A stretch of 64,000 nt of DNA from Bacillota bacterium (lineage in GTDB: Bacteria > Bacillota > Sulfobacillia > JACIYH01), in assembly GCA_040757085.1 (NCBI GenBank), contig JBFLXJ010000017.1, positions 155,095-219,094 on the forward strand. Reading direction: 5' to 3'. Positions 1-8,461 of the stretch are shown one piece after another; the first letter of the stretch is position 1; each line of letters begins with the position of its first letter. Under the pieces are notes generated by a model. It had not been told where the DNA came from. It did not search any database and saw only the letters and a list, made by a program, of their open reading frames with translations. The position numbers and the translations under genes are program-made.

Positions 1-460
1 GGTGGGCCTGGACGTGGGCGACGTGGATTATTCCGACGGCTTCGTGCTGGTTCGCCGCGGTAAGGGAAAGAAGCAGCGCTTCGTCCCCCTGGGGTCCCAG
101 GCCATCGCTGCACTGGGAGAGTACCTGAGGCGGGGCCGGCCGGTGCTGGCCCAGGGTAAGGCGACGGCGGCCCTCTTTTTGAACCACCGGGGCGGGCGGT
201 TGTCCGCGCGCAGCGTGGGGCGTATCCTCCAGGGCTACCTGCGCCACATGGACGTGGGCGGGCACGTTTCCCCCCATACCCTGCGCCACAGTTTTGCCAC
301 CCACCTCCTGCAGCGGGGGGCTGACCTGCGCTCGGTGCAGGAGATGCTGGGGCACGCCAGCGTCAAGACCACCCAGATTTACACCCACGTGGACTCCATC
401 CGCCTGCGGGAGGTTTATGCCCGGGCCCACCCCCGGGCCGGGGAGGAACGAATCAGGTGA
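1..460 (+). CDS. xerC: Tyrosine recombinase XerC/CodV, C-terminal part (cut by window edge)
   Basis: C-terminal catalytic half of a tyrosine site-specific recombinase of the XerC/CodV type, which resolves chromosome dimers at dif. Visible catalytic elements are the beta-hairpin lysine region (KGKKQRF), the HTLRH box (His-x-x-Arg), the LGH histidine and the tyrosine nucleophile in TQIYTHV. The first catalytic arginine and the N-terminal SAM-like domain lie left of the window, so the gene is incomplete here; the frame is open at base 1. Its position before hslV-hslU-codY matches B. subtilis codV-clpQ-clpY-codY, which is why I favour XerC over an integrase. Assignment by family motifs and synteny. 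Confidence 0.9.
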   Translation, partial: VGLDVGDVDYSDGFVLVRRGKGKKQRFVPLGSQAIAALGEYLRRGRPVLAQGKATAALFLNHRGGRLSARSVGRILQGYLRHMDVGGHVSPHTLRHSFATHLLQRGADLRSVQEMLGHASVKTTQIYTHVDSIRLREVYARAHPRAGEERIR

Positions 461-468
461 GGACAGCC

Positions 469-1002
469 ATGATCGGCACCACCATCCTGGCCGTGCGGCA
501 CAAGGGTCAGGGAGCCATGGCCGGCGACGGGCAGGTGACCCTGCCGGGGGCTACGCCCACCGTGGTGAAGCACGGGGCCCAGAAGATCCGGCGGCTGTAC
601 GAAGGCAGGGTGCTGGCCGGCTTCGCCGGGGGGGTGGCCGATGCGTTTACACTATTTGAGAAGTTTGAAGGGAAGTTGCAGGAATCCCACGGCAACCTGG
701 CCCGCGCTGCGGTAGCCCTGGCCCGCGAGTGGCGCACCGATCGTATTCTGCGCCGCCTGGAAGCGCTGCTCCTGGTGATGGATTCCGAGCACCTGTTCCT
801 GCTTTCCGGCTCGGGCGAGGTGGTGCAGCCCGACGACGGCCTGGCCGCCATCGGGTCCGGGGGGCCCTATGCGCTGGCTGCGGCCCGGGCCCTGGTCCGC
901 TTCAGCGATCTGGGAGCAGCCGACATCGCCCGGGAGGCCATGCGCATCGCGGCTTCCATCGACGTGTATACCAACGACCAGATCGTGGTGGAGACGGTCT
1001 GA
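469..1002 (+). CDS. hslV: ATP-dependent protease peptidase subunit HslV (ClpQ)
   Basis: Proteolytic subunit of the cytoplasmic HslVU (ClpQY) protease, a dodecameric N-terminal-nucleophile threonine peptidase related to proteasome beta subunits. The start of the mature enzyme is the TTILAV segment, followed by the conserved [20 protein letters not shown] and [16 protein letters not shown] motifs. The ATG at 469 has an AGGTGAGG Shine-Dalgarno 6 nt upstream; a GTG at 457 overlapping the xerC stop is also possible. With either start the active threonine is preceded by a short propeptide ending in Gly, so Gly-Thr processing as in Thermotoga-type HslV is expected rather than simple Met removal. Cotranscribed with hslU 3 nt downstream. 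Confidence 0.95.
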   Translation: MIGTTILAVRHKGQGAMAGDGQVTLPGATPTVVKHGAQKIRRLYEGRVLAGFAGGVADAFTLFEKFEGKLQESHGNLARAAVALAREWRTDRILRRLEALLLVMDSEHLFLLSGSGEVVQPDDGLAAIGSGGPYALAAARALVRFSDLGAADIAREAMRIAASIDVYTNDQIVVETV

Positions 1003-1005
1003 ATT

Positions 1006-2430
1006 ATGGAGGCACGCGTAGGGGGGAAACCAGTGGATGATCTTACTCCCCGGGAGATAGTGGCTGAACTGGACAGGTACATCGTCGGACAGGACGAAGC
1101 CAAGCGGGCGGTGGCGATTGCCCTGCGCAATCGCATGCGGCGTCGGCGTTTGCCACCGGAGATGCAGGAGGAAGTGGCCCCCAAGAACATCCTCATGATA
1201 GGGCCCACGGGGGTGGGCAAGACCGAGATCGCCCGCCGCCTGGCGCGCCTGGTTAACGCGCCCTTCGTGAAGGTGGAAGCCACCAAATTCACTGAGGTGG
1301 GGTACGTGGGCCGGGACGTGGACGCCATGGTGCGCGACCTGGTGGAAGCGTCCATCCGCATGGTGAAGCAGGAACGTATGGAGGAAGTGAAGGAGAGGGC
1401 AGAGCAGTTGGCGGAAGAGCGCCTGCTGGACATCCTGGCCCCGCTTCCCCACCGGGAGCCGGTTCCCCGCAATCCCCTGGAGGCCCTGTTCGGCCAGCTT
1501 GCCCACGAACGAGTCGAACCCGGGGATTTTGAGGAGCGGCTGCGGCAGGCCCGGGCCGAGCGCCGCATCGTCGAAAAGCGACTGGCGGCGGGCGAACTGG
1601 AAGGTGAACTGGTGGAGATAGAGGTAGAGGATGCTTCCGCCCCCATGGTGGACATCTTTTCGCCGGCCGGAGTGGAAGAGCTGACCATCAACTTCCAGGA
1701 TATGCTCGGGGGTCTATTCCCGAAGCGCAAGAGGAAGCGCAAGGTTACGGTGGCGCAGGCGCGCCGCATCCTGGCCCAGGAAGAGGCCCAGAAACTCATC
1801 GACATGGATGCGGCCATTTCAGACGCCATCTTCCGGGCCGAGCAGTACGGGATCATCTTCATCGACGAGATCGACAAGATCGCGGGACGGGAGGCAGGGG
1901 TGGGCCCCGATGTCTCCCGGGAAGGGGTGCAGCGGGACATCCTGCCCATCGTGGAGGGCTGCACGGTGAACACCAAGTACGGTCCCGTGAAGACCGACCA
2001 CATCCTGTTCATCGCCGCAGGGGCGTTTCACGTTTCCAAGCCCTCGGACCTCATCCCCGAACTGCAGGGCCGGTTCCCTATCCGGGTAGAACTGAAGGCC
2101 CTGACCAAGGAGGACTTCAAACGCATCCTGGTGGAGCCGCAGAACTCCCTGGTCAAGCAGTACCGGGCCCTGCTGGCCACCGAGGGCGTGGAAGTGGAAT
2201 TCCTGGACGAGGCCCTGGACGAGATAGCGGAGCTGGCCTGGCAGGTCAACGGGCAGACGGAGAACATCGGGGCCAGGCGGCTCCATACCGTGATGGAGAA
2301 GCTCCTCGAGGACCTCTCTTTTGAAGCGGGCGAAACGGGTCCCCGCCGGGTGGTCATCGACCGCAACTACGTGCGTGAGAAGCTGGTCGACCTGGTCAAG
2401 GACACCGATTTGAGCCGGTATATACTCTAA
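1006..2430 (+). CDS. hslU: HslU ATPase subunit (ClpY)
   Basis: AAA+ unfoldase that caps HslV and feeds it substrates. The 474-residue product has the Walker A motif GPTGVGKT at about residues 66-73, the family GYVGRDVD pore-loop region near residue 105, an inserted I domain rich in Glu/Arg in the middle third, Walker [10 protein letters not shown] at about residues 282-290, and sensor/arginine-finger segments near GRFPIR and GARRLHT. It ends in SRYIL, the C-terminal tail that in this family docks into HslV. Length and all motifs are normal. ATG start follows the hslV stop by three bases, so the two are almost certainly translated from one mRNA. Confidence 0.96.
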   Translation: MEARVGGKPVDDLTPREIVAELDRYIVGQDEAKRAVAIALRNRMRRRRLPPEMQEEVAPKNILMIGPTGVGKTEIARRLARLVNAPFVKVEATKFTEVGYVGRDVDAMVRDLVEASIRMVKQERMEEVKERAEQLAEERLLDILAPLPHREPVPRNPLEALFGQLAHERVEPGDFEERLRQARAERRIVEKRLAAGELEGELVEIEVEDASAPMVDIFSPAGVEELTINFQDMLGGLFPKRKRKRKVTVAQARRILAQEEAQKLIDMDAAISDAIFRAEQYGIIFIDEIDKIAGREAGVGPDVSREGVQRDILPIVEGCTVNTKYGPVKTDHILFIAAGAFHVSKPSDLIPELQGRFPIRVELKALTKEDFKRILVEPQNSLVKQYRALLATEGVEVEFLDEALDEIAELAWQVNGQTENIGARRLHTVMEKLLEDLSFEAGETGPRRVVIDRNYVREKLVDLVKDTDLSRYIL

Positions 2431-2463
2431 ACACGGGAGTCGGGGGGAAAGGGGAGAGGCAGC

Positions 2464-3255
2464 ATGAGTAGTTTGCTGGCCAAGACCCGGGAGGTGAACC
2501 GCCTGCTGCAGAAAGCGGCAGGCCGCCCGGTTGATCTCCGGGACATGGCCGAAGCCCTGTCGGATCTGATTTCGTGCAACGTGTACGTGGTGGACCGCCA
2601 GGGTCGCATCCTGGGTCACGGTCTCATGCACCAGTTCGAGTGCGAAATCCTCAGGGAGGAGGTCCTTGACCAGGAGAAGTTCCCGGAGGACTACAACCAG
2701 AAAATCCTCAAGATCGAGGAGACCTCCCCCAACATCCGCCAGGGGCCGCGGCGGTGCGTGTTCAGCCGCGACAAGGGTTGCATGTATGAGGCGAAGGTCA
2801 CCACCATCGTCCCCATCAATGGCGGCGGCGAGCGGCTGGGGACCATGCTGCTGGCCCGGTACGGAGAGGAGTTCACCGACGACGACCTGGTGCTGGCCGA
2901 ATACGCCGCCACCGTGGTGGCCATGGAGATGCTGCGGGCCAAGTCCGAGGCCCTGGAGGAGGAGGCGCGCAAAAAGGCGGCCGTGCAGGTGGCCCTGGGG
3001 ACGCTTTCTTTCTCCGAACTGGAGGCCATTCGCCACATCTTCGACGAACTCAAGGGGCGGGAGGGCTTCCTGGTAGCGTCCAAGATCGCCGACCGGGTGG
3101 GGATCACCCGTTCCGTAATCGTCAATGCCCTGCGCAAGTTCGAAAGCGCGGGAGTTATCGAGTCGCGGTCGCTGGGTATGAAGGGCACCTACATCCGGGT
3201 GTTGAACGACCGCCTGCTGGAGGAACTGAACCGCATCAAGGCCCAGCGCGCCTAG
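2464..3255 (+). CDS. codY: Global transcriptional regulator CodY
   Basis: Pleiotropic repressor of low-GC Gram-positive bacteria that senses branched-chain amino acids and GTP and represses starvation genes. The 263-residue protein has the N-terminal GAF sensor domain (about 1-155), a helical linker, and the C-terminal winged helix-turn-helix with the nearly invariant [21 protein letters not shown] recognition segment (around residues 205-225). Normal length. A GGGGAGAGGC Shine-Dalgarno lies just before the ATG, and the gene follows hslU by 33 nt as in B. subtilis, so it is probably the last gene of the xerC-hslVU-codY operon. CodY is restricted to Bacillota, which is a strong taxonomic marker. 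Confidence 0.96.
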   Translation: MSSLLAKTREVNRLLQKAAGRPVDLRDMAEALSDLISCNVYVVDRQGRILGHGLMHQFECEILREEVLDQEKFPEDYNQKILKIEETSPNIRQGPRRCVFSRDKGCMYEAKVTTIVPINGGGERLGTMLLARYGEEFTDDDLVLAEYAATVVAMEMLRAKSEALEEEARKKAAVQVALGTLSFSELEAIRHIFDELKGREGFLVASKIADRVGITRSVIVNALRKFESAGVIESRSLGMKGTYIRVLNDRLLEELNRIKAQRA

Positions 3256-3508
3256 ACGATCCGGCCTGGGCGATGTGGGGGTCGAACTCGACCGCCTGCG
3301 GGGTGGAGACAGGAGCGACCCTGGCGGGTTAGCAGGACCTGTTCGCGTCCTCTGCAAACGTCCGGTCCCGCCCGGGTGTCTGCTCGATTTCGCCGCCTTA
3401 TCGCTCCCTTAACGGTTACAACCCTGTCGTCGAAAAAATTGGATTAGCAGTGGCAAGCAAGGAGGAATTTGGAGGAGGGTGTAGAATACTGCTGCTCAGA
3501 GAGAAATA
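3256..3508 (+). other. Intergenic region upstream of the riboswitch, no gene seen
   Basis: About 250 bp between the codY stop and the riboswitch aptamer. I see no credible coding sequence. The promoter that must drive the flagellar transcript should lie here, but no strong sigma-A or sigma-D promoter is visible; the best -10-like element is TAGAAT at 3482-3487 with no matching -35. The AT-rich segment 3412-3445 is the least GC-rich part. Confidence 0.4.
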
Positions 3509-3611
3509 AGGGGCTAACCCGACAAAGGCAAACCCGTCGAAAGGCGGGGACGCAAAGCCGCGGGTCTAAGGCTCTCCGGAGCTATGACGGCCGGGCTGCC
3601 GAAGGAGCCCT
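3509..3611 (+). promoter_or_regulatory. c-di-GMP-I (GEMM-I) riboswitch aptamer
   Basis: Matches the GEMM-I consensus in order: GGCAAACC (3527-3534), a stem capped by a GAAA tetraloop (CGAAAG, 3538-3543), GGGACGCAAAGCC (3546-3559), GGGTCTAAGG, and the tetraloop-receptor arm CTATGACGGCCGGGCTGCC (3582-3600) followed by GAAGG. The closing P1 helix pairs GGGCT (3511-3515) with AGCCC (3606-3610). By my alignment to the Vibrio Vc2 aptamer, the ligand-contacting G20 is retained, favouring c-di-GMP over cGAMP. It precedes flgB, the first gene of the flagellar operon, a typical target of this class. The 3' P1 strand also takes part in an antiterminator. Confidence 0.93.
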
Positions 3612-3631
3612 GAAGTTTTTAGGGCTGCTTC
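3601..3631 (+). promoter_or_regulatory. Antiterminator helix of the c-di-GMP riboswitch
   Basis: Bases 3601-3611 pair with 3621-3631: GAAG with CTTC and AGCCCT with AGGGCT, with one G-G mismatch and a 9-nt loop. The left arm reuses the aptamer P1 strand (3606-3610) and the right arm overlaps the left arm of the terminator (3627-3634). The helix is therefore exclusive with both ligand-bound aptamer and terminator, giving an OFF-switch arrangement. Confidence 0.75.
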
Positions 3632-3651
3632 CGCACCGGCGGAAGCTTTTT
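3627..3651 (+). terminator. Intrinsic terminator controlled by the riboswitch
   Basis: Perfect 8-bp stem GCTTCCGC (3627-3634) and GCGGAAGC (3639-3646), tetraloop ACCG, followed by five T (3647-3651). It lies 25 bp before the flgB start, so termination here would block the entire flagellar operon. Confidence 0.88.
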
Positions 3652-3676
3652 CGTTAAAAGAGCGGGGGCGGGCGAC

Positions 3677-4072
3677 ATGGGTGAACCATTCTCTACCTGG
3701 CAGGTACGGGGGCTAGAACGGGCTCTCAGTGCGGCCGCGCGCCGTCACGAGGCGCTCGCGAACAACGTGGCCAATGCGGATACCCCCGGATATAAGCGCC
3801 AGGATGTTCATTTTCTGGGGGAGCTGCGCCGGGCCCAGGAACGGCTTGCCCTCACCCGCAGCCATCCCAACCACCTGGGAGGTGCGGGTGGCGCCGTTTC
3901 TGCCCGGGTAGTGAGGGACACGACCACCGGTCGACCGGACGGAAACAACGTGGATATAGAATTCGAGCTGGCCTCCCTGGCGGAAAATGGCCTCTGGTAC
4001 CAGGCCCTTCTCCGACAGCTGGGGGCCAAGTTTTCCATGTGGCGGACCGTGATCACGGAAGGGAGGAAATAG
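3677..4072 (+). CDS. flgB: Flagellar basal-body rod protein FlgB
   Basis: Proximal rod subunit of the flagellar basal body, exported by the flagellar type III system. The 131-residue protein has the family N-terminal heptad-like helix with HEALANNVANADTPGYKRQDV, and a C-terminal helical segment ending LRQLGAKFSMWRTVI that packs with the N-terminal one. Middle region contains the usual NNVDIEFELASL motif. Normal length for FlgB. First gene of the operon, directly behind the riboswitch terminator; flgC begins 2 nt after its stop. ATG start with a GGGCGGGC-type ribosome site. Confidence 0.95.
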   Translation: MGEPFSTWQVRGLERALSAAARRHEALANNVANADTPGYKRQDVHFLGELRRAQERLALTRSHPNHLGGAGGAVSARVVRDTTTGRPDGNNVDIEFELASLAENGLWYQALLRQLGAKFSMWRTVITEGRK

Positions 4073-4074
4073 CC

Positions 4075-4551
4075 ATGGAACTGTTCCGGGCCATGGATAC
4101 GAGTGCCTCGGCACTGACCGCCCAGCGTCTGCGCATGGAGGTGACGGCGGCGAATCTGGCCAACGCTGAGTCCACGCGCACCCCCGAGGGGGGGCCCTAC
4201 CGGCGCCGGGTGGTGCGGCTGGGCGAGCGACCCCCGGCACCGCCGGCCGGGGAAAGCTGGGGGCGGACCCTGGCCCTGGCTGCGGGCATGCCGTCGCGGA
4301 CGGCTTCAACCCGGGGGGGAGGGGGAACCCGGGTACTGGCCATCAGTGAGGACCCCACGCCCCTGCGCAGGGAGTTCCGCCCGGGTCATCCGGACGCCGA
4401 TGCTTCGGGGTACGTGCTGATGCCCAATGTCAACCCGGCCCTGGAGATGGTGGAACTCATCGCCGCCAGCAGGGCATACGAAGCCAGTTTGGCCACCCTG
4501 GAGACGACCAAGTCCATGGTCCAGCGCACCCTCGACCTGGGGCGCCGCTGA
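4075..4551 (+). CDS. flgC: Flagellar basal-body rod protein FlgC
   Basis: Second proximal rod component. Start chosen at ATG 4075, which has GGGAGG at 4061-4066 and yields MELFRAMDTSASAL, the normal FlgC beginning; an upstream in-frame GTG at 4039 would run through flgB. N-terminal rod motif RMEVTAANLANAESTRTPEGGPYRR and C-terminal ELIAASRAYEASLATLETTKSM are family hallmarks, the latter also containing the NPALEMVEL segment. 158 residues, slightly long because of a Pro/Gly-rich middle. Translationally close to flgB and followed by fliE, as in Bacillus. Confidence 0.95.
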   Translation: MELFRAMDTSASALTAQRLRMEVTAANLANAESTRTPEGGPYRRRVVRLGERPPAPPAGESWGRTLALAAGMPSRTASTRGGGGTRVLAISEDPTPLRREFRPGHPDADASGYVLMPNVNPALEMVELIAASRAYEASLATLETTKSMVQRTLDLGRR

Positions 4552-4610
4552 GGAGCAATCCGGGGTGACCATGAGCGGCCGTCTGGGGCAACGGTGAGGA
4601 GGTAAGAACC

Positions 4611-4934
4611 GTGACTCCAGTAAGCGGGGTATCGCGAGCGGGGATGCATCTCTCTCCGGTGGTGGATCAGGCCGCCGATGCCGTACGCGGCCAGGCAGGT
4701 GCCACGCCCCCGGGCGGGTCGTTCGGCCAGTTGCTGGGACGGGCCCTGGAGGGACTCTCCGCCCTGGAAAGCCGGGCGGACCAGCTCACCGCCATGCTGG
4801 CGCGGGGCGAGCCCGTGGAACTGCATGAGGTGATCATCGCCACCGAGAAGGCGCAACTGGCCCTGGATCTGGCCGTACAGATGCGCAACCGGGTGGTGGA
4901 GGCGTATCAGGAGATCATGAGGATGCCCGTGTGA
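4611..4934 (+). CDS. fliE: Flagellar hook-basal body complex protein FliE
   Basis: MS-ring/rod junction protein and the first rod-type substrate of the flagellar exporter. 107 residues; the C-terminal half VELHEVIIATEKAQLALDL followed by VQMRNRVVEAYQEIMRMPV is the conserved FliE signature. The N-terminal third is poorly conserved, as usual in the family. GTG start at 4611 is supported by a strong GAGGAGGTAAG Shine-Dalgarno 6-10 nt upstream. Sits in the invariant flgB-flgC-fliE-fliF order. Confidence 0.94.
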   Translation: MTPVSGVSRAGMHLSPVVDQAADAVRGQAGATPPGGSFGQLLGRALEGLSALESRADQLTAMLARGEPVELHEVIIATEKAQLALDLAVQMRNRVVEAYQEIMRMPV

Positions 4935-4958
4935 GTTTGCTGAGAGGGAGCGAGGCAA

Positions 4959-6503
4959 GTGGCGGGGTGGAGGGATCTGGGGAGCAGGGGTCTGGCGTGG
5001 TGGCGCGGGCTTTCCCACGGCGCCAGAACGCTCCTGGGGTTGGGCCTGGTGGCGGTGGTGCTGGCAGGCGGTTTGATGGCGTTCCTGTCCCAGCCCCGTT
5101 TCGTCCCCCTGTACACCGGGCTCGATATCACCGACGCCGCCCGCATTACCGAGAAGCTGGGTGAGCAGGGTGTGCCCTACCGTTTGCGGGATGAGGGGCG
5201 CACGGTACTGGTTCCCGCCCAGCAGGTCTACCGGGCCCGGCTGAGCCTGGCCGCCCAGGGCCTGCCCAGGCAGGGTACGGTGGGGTTTGAGATTCTGGAC
5301 AAGCCCCCCCTGGGCGCCACTGAATCTGACCGACGCCTGGCTTACCTGCGTGCTTTGCAGGGGGAGCTGGCCCGCACCATCACCCAGGTGGAGGGGGTAG
5401 AGCAGGCCCGGGTACATATCGTGGTGCCCGAGCCCCGGTTGTTCGCCAGCCAGGAACACCCGGTCACCGCAGCCGTGCTGCTCAAGCTGCGTCCGGGCAC
5501 AGAACTGGGGGTGGAGCAGGTGCGCGGCATCGTCCACCTGGTCACCCACAGTGTAGAAGGGCTGCGTCCGGACGGGGTTTCCGTGGTAGACCAGTACGGG
5601 CGGGTGCTATCGGCGCAGGTGGTGGACGACACCTCCCCGTCGGGGACGGCTGACCGGTTGCTGGAGGTGCAGCGCCAGTTCCAGGCTCATATGGAGCAAC
5701 GCCTGCAGTCCCTGCTGGAGCAGGTGCTGGGCCTGGGGAATGTGGTGACCCGGGTGACGGCGGAACTCAACTTCGACAGCCGCACGGTGGAGCGCCAGCT
5801 CTTCGAGCCGGGACCGGACGATGGCGTGGTACGCAGCATCCAGGAGCTGGAGGAAACGTTTTCGGGTCAGGCCGGCAGCCTGCCTCCCACGAATGGTAAT
5901 GTACCTGGATACCAGGTGGGAGGTTCGGAGGGACCGGTCTCCTACCAGCGGCGAGAGGTGACCCGCAACCTGGAAGTGGGACAGGTGCGGGAGCAAATGG
6001 TGGTGATGCCGGGGAGCGTGCGGCGGCTGTCGGTAGCGGTGGTGGTGAACCGGGAACTCGAGCCCGCCCAGCAGGAAGCGATCGGCAGGCTGGTGGCGGC
6101 AGCCATCGGTTCCGACCCGGCCCGCCAGGACCAGATCACCGTGCTGGGCATTCCCTTCGCGACCCGCTGGGTCGATCTGGAGGAGAAACCAACCACCCCG
6201 CCTGCGGCAGTGCGCCTGCCCGATTGGCGGTATCTGGCAGCAGGCGGAGGAGGTGTGGTGGTCTTGCTGTTTGCCCGGTGGCTGCGGGGGAGGAGGCGCC
6301 GGCGGCTGGTGCGCGCGCCCGAACCGGCAGTGGTTCCCGCCCCCACCCCGGTGGCCGGAGCAGAACCCACCCGGGCGGCGGCACCGGAGGAGCCGGAGGG
6401 GCTCGCCGACGAAGCCCGCCTGCGGGCAGAGGTAGAAAAGCTGGCGCGTAAGTCGCCCGAGACGGTTGCCCAGCTCATCAGGGCCTGGATGGCGGAGGAA
6501 TGA
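4959..6503 (+). CDS. fliF: Flagellar MS-ring protein FliF
   Basis: Forms the inner-membrane MS ring that houses the export gate and carries FliG. 514 residues with an N-terminal transmembrane helix (about residues 28-47, LLGLGLVAVVLAGGLMAFL), two ring-building motifs in the periplasmic-side region (PLYTGLDITDAARITEKL and ARVHIVVPEPRLFASQEHP are typical), a long linker with PGYQVGG, a second transmembrane segment near residues 427-443, and a cytoplasmic Ala/Pro/Glu-rich tail ending in the FliG-binding helix KSPETVAQLIRAWMAEE. GTG start. fliG begins 4 nt after the stop. Confidence 0.96.
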   Translation: MAGWRDLGSRGLAWWRGLSHGARTLLGLGLVAVVLAGGLMAFLSQPRFVPLYTGLDITDAARITEKLGEQGVPYRLRDEGRTVLVPAQQVYRARLSLAAQGLPRQGTVGFEILDKPPLGATESDRRLAYLRALQGELARTITQVEGVEQARVHIVVPEPRLFASQEHPVTAAVLLKLRPGTELGVEQVRGIVHLVTHSVEGLRPDGVSVVDQYGRVLSAQVVDDTSPSGTADRLLEVQRQFQAHMEQRLQSLLEQVLGLGNVVTRVTAELNFDSRTVERQLFEPGPDDGVVRSIQELEETFSGQAGSLPPTNGNVPGYQVGGSEGPVSYQRREVTRNLEVGQVREQMVVMPGSVRRLSVAVVVNRELEPAQQEAIGRLVAAAIGSDPARQDQITVLGIPFATRWVDLEEKPTTPPAAVRLPDWRYLAAGGGGVVVLLFARWLRGRRRRRLVRAPEPAVVPAPTPVAGAEPTRAAAPEEPEGLADEARLRAEVEKLARKSPETVAQLIRAWMAEE

Positions 6504-6507
6504 CCCC

Positions 6508-7515
6508 ATGCTCAGGACCCCCGCCGGGAGGCAAAAAGCGGCCATGCTGCTCATCTCCCTGGGGCCGGAAATATCGGCTCAGGTGTTCCGGCACCTGCGG
6601 GAAGAGGAGATAGAGCAACTGACCCTCGAGATCGCCAACGTGCGCAAGGTACCGCCCGAGGCCCGGGCGCGGGTGTTCGAGGAATTCATGCAGATGTCCT
6701 ACGCCCGCGAATACATGGCCCGGGGCGGCATCGAATACGCCAAGGAGCTGCTGGAGAAGGCTCTGGGAACCCAGAAGGCGCTCGACATCCTGCACCGCCT
6801 CACCGCCACCCTGCAGGTGCGTCCCTTCGATTTCGCCCGCAAGACCGACCCCGGCCAGTTGCGTAACTTCATCCAGAACGAGCATCCTCAAACCATCGCC
6901 CTCGTGCTGGCGTACCTGCAGCCCGAGCAGGCGGCGGCAATCCTCTCCGCCCTGCCTCCCGAGCTGCAGGCGGACGTGGCCCGGCGTATCGCCCTCATGG
7001 ACCGCACCTCCCCCGAGATCATCCGGGAAGTGGAGAGGGTACTGGAACGCAAGCTGAGTTCCCTCACCACCCAGGACTTCGCCGCCGCCGGAGGGTTGGA
7101 AGCGGTGGTAGAAGTGCTCAACCGGGTGGACCGTTCCACCGAGAAGTCCATCATGGAGACCCTGGGGATCAACGATCCCCAACTGGCGGAGGAAATCAAG
7201 AAGCGGATGTTCCTGTTCGAGGACATCGTCACCCTGGACGACAGGTCGGTGCAGCGCATCCTGCGCGAGGTCGACCTCAACCGCGACCTGCCCATGGCGC
7301 TCAAGGTGGCGTCCGAGGAAGTCAAACACAAGGTCTTCCGGAACCTGTCCAAGCGGGCGGTGGAGAACCTCAAGGAAAACATGGACTACCTGGGGCCCGT
7401 GCGCCTGCGCGAGGTGGAGGAGGCCCAGCAGAAGATCGTCAACATCATCCGCCGTTTGGAGGAAGAGGGCGAAGTGGTGATCGCCCGCGGAGGAGGCGAG
7501 GAGATCGTTGTCTAG
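6508..7515 (+). CDS. fliG: Flagellar motor switch protein FliG
   Basis: C-ring protein that contacts FliF and the stator and sets rotation direction. 335 residues; contains QKAAMLLISLGPEISAQVFRHL at the N-terminus, the EHPQTIALVLAYL motif in the middle domain and the C-terminal torque domain with MFLFEDIVTLDDRSVQRILREVD, bearing the conserved charged residues that meet MotA. Start taken at ATG 6508, preceded by GGCGGAGGAA; an upstream GTG-type extension would overlap fliF. The stop overlaps the TTG start of fliH, implying translational coupling. Confidence 0.96.
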   Translation: MLRTPAGRQKAAMLLISLGPEISAQVFRHLREEEIEQLTLEIANVRKVPPEARARVFEEFMQMSYAREYMARGGIEYAKELLEKALGTQKALDILHRLTATLQVRPFDFARKTDPGQLRNFIQNEHPQTIALVLAYLQPEQAAAILSALPPELQADVARRIALMDRTSPEIIREVERVLERKLSSLTTQDFAAAGGLEAVVEVLNRVDRSTEKSIMETLGINDPQLAEEIKKRMFLFEDIVTLDDRSVQRILREVDLNRDLPMALKVASEEVKHKVFRNLSKRAVENLKENMDYLGPVRLREVEEAQQKIVNIIRRLEEEGEVVIARGGGEEIVV

Positions 7516-8461
7516 GGCAAGCGTCGCCCTCATCAAGAAGCATCTGGCCGCACTGGCCGGTTCCCGTCCGGTGGTGGTGGCACCCCCGGCTGACCTCATG
7601 GGGCCGGGTGCCGCTACTGAATCGGCCTGCTGCCCGGCTGCGGATGCTGTAGCGCCACCGGGACACACGGGTTCGGGCGGTGCGCAACCCGCGGGGGCCG
7701 ACCTGGCCCTGGAGGCTGGCCGTGGCGCTCCCGGGGCCGCGGTGGAAAACGACGTGGGAGTGCTGCCCGGCGGGGACAGGGAGGCCGAGGTGGCCAGGAT
7801 GGTGGAGGCGGCGCGGGCCGAGGCCCTCAGGATACACCGGGAAGCGCGGGAGCGGGGTGAAAAGGAAGGTTGGGAATCGGGATTTGCGGCCGGACAGCAG
7901 GCGGCCTGGGCCCAGGTGCGCCAGGAAGCCGAGGAGGCCATGCACGCGGCGCTGGCCATTCTGGAGGATGCCCGCAGGGAACGCCTGGTCATACTGCGTC
8001 AGGCCCAGCAGGACGTGGTGCGGATGGCCCTTGACCTGGCGGCCCGCGTCCTGGAGCGGGAAGTGAGCCTTTCGCCCGAGGTGGTGCGGGAGCAGGCGGC
8101 TGCCCTTGTACGCCGGCTGGAACAGGGGGAGAAGGCGACCCTGCACGTCCACCCCGACGACGTACCCCTTATCCAGCCCTGGTTGCCAGAACTTGCACAG
8201 GCATGTGGTGCCTCCCTGGAGGCGGTGGCAGACCCCGCCGTGGGCAGGGGCGGGGTCATGGTGGAAACGCAACATGGCTACCTCGACGGCAGGCTGGACA
8301 GGCAGTTGCGACGCCTGGGAGAGGCGTTGCTGACCTTGACCAGCACCCTGCCCGACCCCGGCGAAGCCACCGAGCAGAATGCGCCCGTGCTGGGAGGTCA
8401 ACGAGAGGGGCAATGTGCGCCCGAGGTGGGGGGTGAAGGCGACGGGCAGGATGCCGGCTAG
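7508..8461 (+). CDS. fliH: Flagellar assembly protein FliH
   Basis: Regulator of the export ATPase FliI; FliH dimers bridge FliI to the C ring. 317 residues: a variable Pro/Ala-rich first 100 residues, a coiled-coil segment with [34 protein letters not shown] (in parts) where the repeated GxxxG-like and Glu-rich pattern is typical, and the C-terminal FliH/V-type E-subunit domain from about residue 160. Start is TTG at 7508, overlapping the last 8 nt of fliG; no better start fits. Assigned by coiled-coil/C-terminal pattern and its place between fliG and fliI. Confidence 0.9.
   Translation: MSRASVALIKKHLAALAGSRPVVVAPPADLMGPGAATESACCPAADAVAPPGHTGSGGAQPAGADLALEAGRGAPGAAVENDVGVLPGGDREAEVARMVEAARAEALRIHREARERGEKEGWESGFAAGQQAAWAQVRQEAEEAMHAALAILEDARRERLVILRQAQQDVVRMALDLAARVLEREVSLSPEVVREQAAALVRRLEQGEKATLHVHPDDVPLIQPWLPELAQACGASLEAVADPAVGRGGVMVETQHGYLDGRLDRQLRRLGEALLTLTSTLPDPGEATEQNAPVLGGQREGQCAPEVGGEGDGQDAG

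Noticed and set aside
1819-3357. Long minus-strand reading frame of about 512 codons opposite hslU and codY
   Set aside because: Both plus-strand genes are certain by motif; high GC leaves antisense frames open. The antisense product has no recognisable domain. The same applies to other long minus-strand frames, for example 20305-22272, 35507-37717 and 49180-51498.
3469-3657. Open frame of 62 codons upstream of flgB
   Set aside because: It runs through the riboswitch aptamer and terminator, whose conserved RNA motifs explain the sequence.
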